From positions 1 through 33,991 of the forward strand of contig JAJDEI010000169.1 in NCBI GenBank assembly GCA_029259845.1: 33,991 nt of DNA. The letters run 5' to 3'. Shown one piece after another: positions 16,623 through 23,633 of this stretch (its first letter is position 1; every line of letters starts with the position of its first letter). The translations under genes were made by a program, and so were the position numbers. The notes below the pieces were generated by a model. It was not told the origin of the DNA, did no database searches, and saw nothing but the letters and a program-made list of their open reading frames with translations. The DNA comes from Planctomycetaceae bacterium. GTDB taxonomy: Bacteria > Planctomycetota > Planctomycetia > Planctomycetales > Planctomycetaceae.

Positions 16623-16943
16623 CTACTTAAGTGCCGTCTGCCGCCCCTTCACATCGGACAGCAAAACGGTCTCCATGCACGAGAAAAACCCATCGAGGCA
16701 TCCACACGTCACACGGTAGTAACTCATCGCACCCTCCTTGCGGACATCCACCAACCCGACCTCCTTCAGCACGGCAAGGTGTTTGGAGACCGTGGACTGG
16801 TCCGCTCCGACCTCATCGGTCAGGTCGCTGACGCACATTTCCTGCTCCTGGAGCAAGTCGAGCATCAGCAACCGGCTCGGATGCGCCATCGCCTTCGCGA
16901 TCTTGGCACGCGCCTCGTATCGTTTGCGGGTCTTCTCATTCAT
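16623..16943 (-). CDS. arsR: ArsR/SmtB family metalloregulatory repressor
   Basis: A 106-residue winged-helix repressor. The HTH reads DLTDEVGADQSTVSKHLAVLKEVGLV, with the wing VRKEGAMSYYRV. Candidate metalloid thiols are C37 (EMCVSDL, at the alpha-3 position where other ArsR proteins carry ELCVCDL) and a C-terminal group C80, C82 and C89 (CGCLDGFFSC). The thiols support As(III) or a similar soft metal as inducer. It is the first gene of the ars unit, and a dyad overlapping the -10 box is the likely operator. There is no Shine-Dalgarno; see the promoter entry. Confidence 0.9.
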   Translation of the reverse strand: MNEKTRKRYEARAKIAKAMAHPSRLLMLDLLQEQEMCVSDLTDEVGADQSTVSKHLAVLKEVGLVDVRKEGAMSYYRVTCGCLDGFFSCMETVLLSDVKGRQTALK

Positions 16944-16984
16944 GGCGAAGTTACCATATAGACATGTGCGGGCCGGCTTGTCAA
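16944..16984 (-). promoter_or_regulatory. ars promoter and candidate ArsR operator
   Basis: On the minus strand TTGACA (16984-16979), an 18-bp spacer and TATATG (16960-16955) form a near-consensus sigma-70 promoter. An imperfect dyad CACAT-gtct-ATATG (16968-16955) overlaps the -10 box and is the natural repressor site. Only 11 bases separate the -10 box from the arsR ATG, so the transcript would have a leader of about five bases or fewer. Confidence 0.7.
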
Positions 16985-16991
16985 GCGAAGT

Positions 16992-17399
16992 TCATCGCCG
17001 GGCGTGCAGCTTCTCGACAACGTGACAGCAGTCGGTCTGCTCCTGCTGCCGGCATTCTTCCAAAGCCGCCTTCAGGACGCGCTGCACGTGACGCAAATCC
17101 TTGAGGCGATTCTCGATGTCAGCGAGCCGGACCTCGATCAGCCCCTGGGCCGTTCCGCAGACAGGAAATCCGCCGGACCCGTCAGACAGCAGCACCTTGA
17201 CGTCGTCGAGTGTGAGGCCCGTGGCCTGGGCCGCCCGAATAAACCTGAGCTTGTCCAGCGAATCCTCGCTGTAGATCCGGTAGTTGCCCGGGCTTCGGTC
17301 TTCCGGTTCCACCAATCCGATTCGCTCATAGTAGCGAACGGTTGTCGTGGGAACGGCGGCGGCTTTGGCTAGCTGGCTAATTGTCAACGGTTCGCTCAT
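16992..17399 (-). CDS. merR: MerR-family metal-responsive regulator (mercury-type cysteines)
   Basis: A 135-residue MerR protein. The N-terminal HTH is LTISQLAKAAAVPTTTVRYYERIGLV, followed by SPGNYRIYSEDSLDKLRFI and a dimerisation helix. Cysteines fall at C81, C116, C124 and C125. The C81-C116 (35) and C116-C125 (9) spacings are those of the Hg(II)-binding triad of Tn501 MerR (C82, C117, C126). It is divergent from the MerT-like fusion gene across a 174-bp region with a MerR-type promoter. Mercury is the best guess; Cd/Pb-type relatives have a different Cys spacing. Confidence 0.88.
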   Translation of the reverse strand: MSEPLTISQLAKAAAVPTTTVRYYERIGLVEPEDRSPGNYRIYSEDSLDKLRFIRAAQATGLTLDDVKVLLSDGSGGFPVCGTAQGLIEVRLADIENRLKDLRHVQRVLKAALEECRQQEQTDCCHVVEKLHARR

Positions 17400-17476
17400 T
17401 CGGCTCGCCTCACCTTCATGTTGGCACTTACTTGCACCTCAGATACCGTGTCATGCCAAAAAACATCGAAACAGGC

Positions 17477-17508
17477 TTGACCTTACACTTCAGTGCAACG
17501 TCGATAAT
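17477..17508 (+). promoter_or_regulatory. MerR-type promoter with central dyad
   Basis: A -35 TTGACC (17477-17482), a 20-bp spacer and a -10 GATAAT (17503-17508). Inside the spacer is the inverted repeat TTACACT-TC-AGTGCAA (17483-17498). The overlong spacer with a centred dyad is the hallmark of promoters that MerR proteins untwist on metal binding. It drives the fusion gene, whose ATG (17574) has AAGGAAG upstream. Confidence 0.8.
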
Positions 17509-17573
17509 ACAGATACGGCAATTGTTCGGCAAGACGATCTCGTTGCATTCCATTCACAAAGGAAGACGTTTCG

Positions 17574-19187
17574 ATGACAACGCAAATCAACACGGAAAGG
17601 CGACTCCAGTGTCCGTCCTGCGGCAAGAAAGCCAAGCAGGTCAGCCCGGCCACGCTACGGGCTTTGCTCACCGAAGAGCACGCCGGCCAAATCGAGGGTG
17701 AAGGACATGCCTGTTGCGCCTCAAACGACGGTGATGAGACCGGTTGCCAACCGATCAGCGGGGACACCGGTTGGCGGTTCTGCGACTCGCAGAATTGCGA
17801 CGTGGCGTACTTTTCCGAAGAGGGCGACACGACGTTTACAAAACCGCAACTTCGGGTTGCTGTCGGCGTGAAGGAAATGGCCGGTGAGCGTCCTCTCTGC
17901 TACTGCTTCGGCCATTCGATCGCCAGCATGAAGGACGAGCTGCGTACCAAAGGCCGTTCCGACGCCCTCGAAGATATCCGGGCAAAGATGAAAGACCCCG
18001 GCTGCCGTTGTGAGACGGAGAACCCGTCCGGCGCCTGCTGTCTGGGCAGCGTGGCCAAAGGAATCAAAATTGCGCAAGAGGAACTCGGCATGAGCGCGAC
18101 CGACATTCCCGATCCCCCGGCTCCCGCCAAATCATCGGCCAACAAAGGCGAAAAGATTGCCAAAGTCGGGACCATCGTCTCGGCCATCATGGCGTCGAGT
18201 TGTTGTTGGTTGCCTTTGGTCCTGTTGGCGGTGGGTGTTTCCGGCGCGGGAATCGCTTCGACGCTGGAAGCCTATCGGCCGCTGTTCATGGTGGTCACGT
18301 TCGGTTTTCTGGGGGCGGCGTTCGACTTCACGTATCGTCCCAGGAAGGTCGCTGCCGGGGCCGGTCACGGTTGTTGCTCGACGGAAGCAGCCGGAGTGGA
18401 CGACTGCTGCGCGCCGGCAACGAAGGGGCGATTCAACATGGTGGCGCTGAACAAGGCCATGCTCTGGGGAGTGACCGTGATGGCGGTTGCCTTCCTGTTC
18501 TTTCCGAGCTACGTCGGCACGCTCATCGGCGGTGATGGGAAGACCGTCACGGAAAACATGAACCGGGCCGCCATCACCGTTGAAGGCATGACGTGTGAGG
18601 GGTGTGCGGCTCTCGTTGCCAAGGCGATTCGGACTGCGCCCGGTGTGCTGGCGGTTGAAGTCGATTACGGAAAAGGCGAGGCCGTCGTCGGCACGGAAAT
18701 CTGTTGTCCCGTGCCCGAGAAAGAGATTCTGACCGCCCTCGAGGCCGCCGGTTACCACGGGACGTTCACCGAAACGACAAAGGGAACGCCTGTCGATGCT
18801 GGCCGGCCATCATCCGATTCCGACAATCGCGTCCCCGAAGAAGGCGGGACTGCGTTACTCCCGACCGGGAATGAATCGCTTTTCCCAGCGGTTTTTCAAA
18901 TCAACGGCATGACGTGTGAAGGCTGTGCGGCTGGCCTGTCGGATTCGATCAGCAATGTTCCCGGCGTGTTGGGGGTGCAAGTCGATTACCAATCGGGAAA
19001 GGCCGTCGTTCAGAGCAAAGACTGCTGCTCCGTACCGAATGAAAAGGTTCTCTCGGCCATCGAGACCGCGGGATTCGACGGACATGCCGTGGGTGAGCCG
19101 GAAGGGAATCCGGCCCCGGACAACACAGCGCGGGAGACCCGCAACCCAACTGACAAAAAAGGGGGAACGCTCATTCTCACTGATTGA
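17574..19187 (+). CDS. Fusion: CopZ-type Zn/[2Fe-2S] domain, MerT-like transporter, two HMA domains
   Basis: A 537-residue protein. Residues 10-80 have a zinc-type CPSC (13-16) with C70/C75. Residues 105-165 are a BFD-like [2Fe-2S] unit (C109, C111, C144, C146, C155, C156 in LCYCFGHS and CRC...GACCLG), as in the N-terminal half of Archaeoglobus CopZ. Residues 195-315 form a MerT-like three-helix unit with the paired cysteines SSCCWLP (210-211) and cytoplasmic pairs C267/C268 and C278/C279. HMA domains start at GMTCEGC 338-344 and 445-451. Each HMA also has a vicinal CC (377-378 and 484-485) not found in ordinary MerP. The predicted role is inner-membrane uptake and relay of Hg(II) or another thiophilic metal, possibly with a redox step. 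MerR controls it. No merA or merB is seen. Confidence 0.88.
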   Translation: MTTQINTERRLQCPSCGKKAKQVSPATLRALLTEEHAGQIEGEGHACCASNDGDETGCQPISGDTGWRFCDSQNCDVAYFSEEGDTTFTKPQLRVAVGVKEMAGERPLCYCFGHSIASMKDELRTKGRSDALEDIRAKMKDPGCRCETENPSGACCLGSVAKGIKIAQEELGMSATDIPDPPAPAKSSANKGEKIAKVGTIVSAIMASSCCWLPLVLLAVGVSGAGIASTLEAYRPLFMVVTFGFLGAAFDFTYRPRKVAAGAGHGCCSTEAAGVDDCCAPATKGRFNMVALNKAMLWGVTVMAVAFLFFPSYVGTLIGGDGKTVTENMNRAAITVEGMTCEGCAALVAKAIRTAPGVLAVEVDYGKGEAVVGTEICCPVPEKEILTALEAAGYHGTFTETTKGTPVDAGRPSSDSDNRVPEEGGTALLPTGNESLFPAVFQINGMTCEGCAAGLSDSISNVPGVLGVQVDYQSGKAVVQSKDCCSVPNEKVLSAIETAGFDGHAVGEPEGNPAPDNTARETRNPTDKKGGTLILTD

Positions 19188-19439
19188 CACTCATCATCTT
19201 GACTCTCACCATCACGGGGATTTCGCGCCGACCGGTACTCCGTCGACAGCCTCTGTTCGGATCAGTGCTCTTGAGTGAAGATCCGTGTTCCCTTCCTCGG
19301 CTGGGCCACCCGCGTCCAGAAACGCGATGTATGTCGCGAGCCGTCCTCTTGCCACCATGAACCCGGACTCTTGTTGACGCGAGCGTACCATGCGCCACGA
19401 TTTGCGCCACGACACCCTGCGCCCGCTGAGAAACCCCAG
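19188..19439. other. Spacer without identified content
   Basis: About 250 bp between the convergent mer fusion gene and the coiled-coil gene. No gene, repeat family or T-tailed hairpin was found here. Short open frames on the minus strand have no start site support. Confidence 0.5.
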
Positions 19440-20501
19440 CTAGCGGCGGCGGAGATTGCTGAACCAGCTCTTTGCCGATGTGGGATCGTCCGACGAGTCG
19501 GACTCTGCATCTTCGGACGGTTTGGCGAGTTTGGCCTTCCGGTTGCTTCTCAGACGCGCCTCGATCTGCCGTTGCATTTCTTCGGTGCGGGACTGCACCC
19601 GGCTGAGGCGGGCACGTTCCAGGGACAGTTCGACCTCGGCAATGCGCAGACGGTCTTCCAGGTCGGCTTCCAGGTTCTGCAGCCGCTCGCGGAGTTCTTC
19701 AGGGGCGTTGTTGAGCTCCTCCCAATTCGTGGCTTCGCGCGTCCGATGCTGCTCACTCCGCAGACGCCGCGTGAGGAAACCGATGAATTGGTCGCGGACG
19801 TCGATGGCGTGTTCGAGCTGTTCGCGGCCGACGGATTCAAAATCGACCGGCTGCGGAAGCTCGACATCATCCCCCAGGCTGACGGGATCCCCCGGGCTGA
19901 CCGGTGGCTCGGCAGCCGGTGCGTCTGTTGTGTCGTCCCCAGGCGCATCTTCAAGGGCGGGAGGGTCGTCGATCGCTTGCGGGGCGGTGCCGACCGGCGT
20001 TTCCGAAGCCCCACTGTTCCCGCTGAGCAACTGGGCCTTCATCGCTTCCCAGCCGGACAGAAGCTCTTCAGCGGTCTCGTTGTCCTCCTGAGCATCGCTG
20101 TATTGTGGGGGGGTGCCGTTCGGTTCGGCTGGCTCGACGCGAGGCTCCGCGGCCTCCGGCAGCAATTCACCGGGCGCGAGTCCGGAACCGATTGCCGATT
20201 CCAGCAGCGTGCGCATGTGGTCCAGCCTCGCCTCCAAACGGCCGAAGGCATCGCGCGGCTGAACGTCCCCCCACTGCTCCGTGACCGCAGACAGGTTTTC
20301 GATGAGCTGCCGCTGTTGCTCCAACATCTCGGAGGACGCCCCCGAAGCGCGTCCCCGTTTGGCGGACCCGGATCGTCGAGCACGGTCCAATTGCTCGGCA
20401 ACCTCGCCCAAACGCTCGGTCAGCGTCTGAACCAGTTGGTCCTTTTCCTGGAGCTGCCGCAGGATCTCTTCCTGGGAGCGGCTCGTTTCAGTGACGTCCA
20501 T
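19440..20501 (-). CDS. Coiled-coil protein of unknown function
   Basis: A 353-residue protein. The ATG at 20501 gives MDVTETSRSQEEILRQL; a further 26 residues from 20579 lack conservation signs. Residues about 8-45 (EEILRQLQEKDQLVQTLTERLGEVAEQL) and 60-110 form heptad coiled coil. The middle (about 125-220) is Pro/Glu/Ala-rich and disordered, and the last third returns to long charged helices (LRSEQHRTREATNWEEL, LQNLEADLEDRLRIAEVELSLERARL). It ends SWFSNLRRR. No signal peptide or membrane helix. This architecture suggests a cytoplasmic structural or scaffold protein, but no family is recognised. Confidence 0.75.
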   Translation of the reverse strand: MDVTETSRSQEEILRQLQEKDQLVQTLTERLGEVAEQLDRARRSGSAKRGRASGASSEMLEQQRQLIENLSAVTEQWGDVQPRDAFGRLEARLDHMRTLLESAIGSGLAPGELLPEAAEPRVEPAEPNGTPPQYSDAQEDNETAEELLSGWEAMKAQLLSGNSGASETPVGTAPQAIDDPPALEDAPGDDTTDAPAAEPPVSPGDPVSLGDDVELPQPVDFESVGREQLEHAIDVRDQFIGFLTRRLRSEQHRTREATNWEELNNAPEELRERLQNLEADLEDRLRIAEVELSLERARLSRVQSRTEEMQRQIEARLRSNRKAKLAKPSEDAESDSSDDPTSAKSWFSNLRRR

Positions 20502-20706
20502 GGTGCAAACTTCACAACGTGCGGGGTTCGACGCGCCCGATGACCAAAGCCAAGACATGCCGGCGGAGGAACCACTCAAGCATTCAGTCAGTCGTTCAAC
20601 CAGACCGGCAACTCAAAAACATAGCTTACGAATGAACCTGGTGTGCGGCCCGTTCGAGGAATTCTTGGGGTCGCAGCATGACCAGTGGCCACAACGATGA
20701 CCGCTG

Positions 20707-21675
20707 TTATTCCTGTTCCGCCAGCACTTCGGGATTAACCACATGTTCCGGTTGTCGGCCTTGAAGCACATCAACAATCTGACGGGCAGTCCTCTCGCGA
20801 AGTTCCCGGAGCGACTGCACGGAGACGAACGCCGTATGCGGCGTCACAACCACCCGTTCGTCCTGAAAGAGCGATTGGGACAAGTCGGGCGGCTCCGGCT
20901 CGAAGACGTCGAGGGCCGCTCCCCGCAGGCGGTTTCGTTCGAGCGCGTCCCACAAAGCGGCATGGTCGACCAACCCGCCGCGCGATGTGTTGATCAAACT
21001 GGCGGTTGGCTTCATCTTCGCCAGCGCGGCTGCATCGATGAGGTGCCGCGTGCCGTCATTCAAAGGCGCGTGCAAGCTGACGAAGTCACTCCGCGACAGC
21101 AGTCCGTCAAACGAGACCATTTCACAGCCCGTACCGTGGTCGTTTCCGGACGGCGTGTGGGCGATGACATCGAGTCCCATCGCCTGCGTTTTTCCGTGCA
21201 GGTTGCGGGCGATGTGGCCCAAGCCGACGAGCCCGAGCGTCTGACAGGACAGCCGCGTGATGGGAGCTGCCGCCCGTAGATCGTACTCGCCTTGTTTCGT
21301 CCGCAGATGGAAAAAGGCGATGTTTCGCGCGCAGGCCAACAACAGGCCGAGCGCGTGATCGGCGACCTCCTCGACACAGTAATCGGGAACGTTGGTGACC
21401 AGCATGCCCCGCGCGGTCGCTGCGGGGATGTCGATGTTGTCGAGCCCGATGCCGGTCCGGGCGATGATCCGGCAACTGCCCGCGGCGTTGATCACATTTG
21501 CGGTGACCTCCGCCCAACAGGTCGCGATGGCATCGGCATCCCGGGCCAGCGCGACGAGCGTCTCTTCCTCAGGATCCGGTGCTTCGACGACTTCGCAACC
21601 GACCGGTTCCAGGATGGCCCGTTCGATGTCCGAATCGGGCCACGGCCGGTCGGTGATTAGCACTCTTGCCGGCAT
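20707..21675 (-). CDS. D-2-hydroxyacid dehydrogenase (NAD-dependent)
   Basis: A 322-residue member of the SerA/hydroxypyruvate reductase superfamily, which interconverts a 2-keto acid and a D-2-hydroxy acid. The nucleotide-binding motif GLGHIA is at 151-156. The catalytic Arg is R232 (NTSRGGLVD), the Glu is E261 (DVFEPEPP) and the His is H280 (VTPHTAF). The substrate domain is formed by residues 1-100 and the C-terminus. No ACT domain, so it is not a full-length SerA. The exact substrate (glycerate, lactate, phosphonate-type or other) cannot be told. It ends 24 bp after the DUF6807 gene on the same strand and may be in one transcript with it. Confidence 0.92.
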   Translation of the reverse strand: MPARVLITDRPWPDSDIERAILEPVGCEVVEAPDPEEETLVALARDADAIATCWAEVTANVINAAGSCRIIARTGIGLDNIDIPAATARGMLVTNVPDYCVEEVADHALGLLLACARNIAFFHLRTKQGEYDLRAAAPITRLSCQTLGLVGLGHIARNLHGKTQAMGLDVIAHTPSGNDHGTGCEMVSFDGLLSRSDFVSLHAPLNDGTRHLIDAAALAKMKPTASLINTSRGGLVDHAALWDALERNRLRGAALDVFEPEPPDLSQSLFQDERVVVTPHTAFVSVQSLRELRERTARQIVDVLQGRQPEHVVNPEVLAEQE

Positions 21676-21699
21676 CGGAATGTTCTCGGCAAACGAAGG

Positions 21700-22884
21700 T
21701 CACTGTGGCACGGCGAGGAATTGCTCGTAGGCTTCGGCGACCCGTCCCTCGGCGGCATCGCCCCGATGGATGTACATGCCGTACCGCAGCGACAGGCTCT
21801 CCCCCGGTTTGAGGGTGACCGGTTGCGCCTCTTGCGGTGCGTCGCTCCCCTTGGTGTATGCTTTCTCGCCAAAGGGGCTGATGCTGAACAGCCCATAGTT
21901 GCGTACATGATACCGGGATTTGCGGAAGTTGCCGGGATGGTCCATCAGCGTGACGCCGAACTGGTGGCTGCCGACCGGGCCGACGTAATCCACCCAGGCC
22001 GACGGCTTGCCCCAGGCGGCCGAGGAACCTTCATGCCCGTCCGCGTTGACGACCGGCCCTCCCGCCACCATCTCCCGCATGCTGTTGGGCAACCGGATGC
22101 CGAACAGGCCCTCTTTGGTATCACCGAAGGTGACATCGGCCGACGCCGCTTCGAACTGAATGTCGTAGACCATCAGCCGGTTGGCGAAGATACGGATCGC
22201 CGTCGTCTCCACCACCAGCGGTTGCCCGGACTCATCGAGCCAATGGTTGGTCACCTTCATGACCGCCGCATCGCCCTTGGGAGTGACAAGTTCCAGGCCT
22301 TTGTTTTGAATCACACCCCCTTCGTTCCAGAAGGTGATGCCGTTGACCTGGTCGACGGAGACCCAGACGCCTTTGTGGTGCGGATGGTCGTAGTAGCGCG
22401 GGTCTTTGCGGTCCTTGATTTTCGGCGGGTTCACGACGATTGGCCGCGTCACGATTACTTTTTCCGGCACGACGTCCTGCTGCTGGACCCAACCTTCCTT
22501 CTCAGGAATCCACAGCCACGGTGCGGCCACGTCTCCAACCGTCAGCACCTCGCCCGCTTCAACACGTCCGCGCCGTTCGTCGAACACGCGCAGGATTGCA
22601 CCGCCCGCCGCGACCTGCACCGTGTCTCCCGGAGCGAATTCATTGTCCGGCGTCGTGCCAAGTTCGGACTTGAGAATCTCGATTCCCCCCGGTGCGGTGA
22701 CCGGTGAGAAATATGGTTTCCTCCACTTGGAGTCGACCACGTAGACGGCAAACACCTCTCCGTCGATCGTGACCTTGACCGAGTCACCAACTTTCGAGAG
22801 TTCAACTTCCCCCGCCGAGATGAGCCCCGCCGAGACCAGCGAAGTGCCGGCAAGACAGCCCACCAACATCAACAAACGCGCCAT
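21700..22884 (-). CDS. DUF6807 (PmoA-type) secreted protein
   Basis: A 394-residue protein with a signal peptide ([22 protein letters not shown], cut near residue 24). The DUF6807 hallmark is [28 protein letters not shown], followed by long beta strands and a C-terminal [14 protein letters not shown]. Proteins of this family are annotated as PmoA family but are unrelated to methane monooxygenase. They abound in planctomycetes with sugar and sulfatase genes and are thought to act on carbohydrate in the periplasm. Start ATG 22884 with GGGGA upstream. It is followed closely by a 2-hydroxyacid dehydrogenase. Confidence 0.85.
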   Translation of the reverse strand: MARLLMLVGCLAGTSLVSAGLISAGEVELSKVGDSVKVTIDGEVFAVYVVDSKWRKPYFSPVTAPGGIEILKSELGTTPDNEFAPGDTVQVAAGGAILRVFDERRGRVEAGEVLTVGDVAAPWLWIPEKEGWVQQQDVVPEKVIVTRPIVVNPPKIKDRKDPRYYDHPHHKGVWVSVDQVNGITFWNEGGVIQNKGLELVTPKGDAAVMKVTNHWLDESGQPLVVETTAIRIFANRLMVYDIQFEAASADVTFGDTKEGLFGIRLPNSMREMVAGGPVVNADGHEGSSAAWGKPSAWVDYVGPVGSHQFGVTLMDHPGNFRKSRYHVRNYGLFSISPFGEKAYTKGSDAPQEAQPVTLKPGESLSLRYGMYIHRGDAAEGRVAEAYEQFLAVPQ

Positions 22885-22925
22885 GAGAATCCCCAGAAGT
22901 TCACGCCCAAATTACGCCCCGAAAG

Positions 22926-22947
22926 CCCACGGGCGACGTCCCGTGGG
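22926..22947. repeat. Palindrome CCCACGGG-CGACGT-CCCGTGGG
   Basis: Perfect eight-base arms around a six-base loop between the thioredoxin-like and DUF6807 genes (both minus strand). It has the same length and outer arms as the repeat at 7848-7869. It could be a hairpin in the transcript; there is no T-run. Confidence 0.75.
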
Positions 22948-22966
22948 TCCCGTACTCGCTCACCGC

Positions 22967-23518
22967 TCAATCACCGTGCAGCTTCCGCAATCGTCCGGAT
23001 GTTCGCAACATCCACTGAATCCGCTCGAATTCGTTGAGCCAGTCCTGCACGACGGCGTCGGTTTGCGAATCCGCGATTCCGGTCGAACAGGCCGCCCCTG
23101 TGAGCGACGAAGCCATCTGCCGGTATTTCGATAATGTGCGGTCGCCCGCCCGTCCGCAAAAGTAGCCGTCTTCGCTGAGAAAGACCACCGCCGGCACACG
23201 AGCCGCCCCGCACGTGGACAGAGCCTCCGCGAGATCCGGATTATCGTCGCGGTCGAAAAACCGCAGATGGATGCGATCGCTCGCCGACGCGAAATGGTCG
23301 AAGATGGGGCACTGGCTCACGCAGTCGCCGCACCACGTGCCAGCCATCACCAGGACCTGCATATCCCGTGTGAACGACTGCAACAGCGCCGTCTGCTCGT
23401 CCGTCAACCGTATCTGTTCATGGAAATCGCCCCACCGGCGTCGTTCCGTCTCACTGCCGTACTTTGCCAGAAAATCGGCGTAGGACAAACCGGTCTCAAA
23501 CTTGGCCGCGTAATCCAT
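22967..23518 (-). CDS. Thioredoxin-fold protein with WCGDC active site
   Basis: A 183-residue protein. An N-terminal helical part (1-50) precedes a thioredoxin fold with VLVMAGTWCGDCVSQCP (active site C-G-D-C) and the cis-Pro loop ARVPAVVFLSEDG. This WCGDC type belongs to the thioredoxin_9-like group of stand-alone cytoplasmic proteins. Additional cysteines occur late (ACSTG). No signal peptide. It may be a thiol reductase, but the partner is unknown. It lies 82 bp before the DUF6807 gene on the same strand. Confidence 0.85.
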   Translation of the reverse strand: MDYAAKFETGLSYADFLAKYGSETERRRWGDFHEQIRLTDEQTALLQSFTRDMQVLVMAGTWCGDCVSQCPIFDHFASASDRIHLRFFDRDDNPDLAEALSTCGAARVPAVVFLSEDGYFCGRAGDRTLSKYRQMASSLTGAACSTGIADSQTDAVVQDWLNEFERIQWMLRTSGRLRKLHGD

Positions 23519-23547
23519 CGGTGTCCGATCGTGCGTGAGTGTTCGGC

Positions 23548-23580
23548 GTTTCGCCGCACGTTTCCATTGTGCGGCGAAAC
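23548..23580 (-). terminator. Strong hairpin after the WD40/cytochrome gene
   Basis: GTTTCGCCGCAC (23548-23559) and GTGCGGCGAAAC (23569-23580) form a perfect 12-bp stem with a nine-base loop, extendable by one C-G pair. It lies about 55 bp past the stop of the WD40/cytochrome gene on the minus strand and before the thioredoxin-like gene. There is no U-run, so termination is plausible but not canonical, and mRNA 3' stabilisation is an alternative. Confidence 0.55.
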
Positions 23581-23633
23581 GTCACATGCGATGTGCTGTT
23601 CGGTGATCCAATGTCACGGCGTTTGATCCGCAC

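Noticed and set aside
19177..19415. Minus-strand short frames after the mer fusion gene, considered as a merA or merB remnant
   Set aside because: No flavoprotein or organomercurial lyase motif is present.
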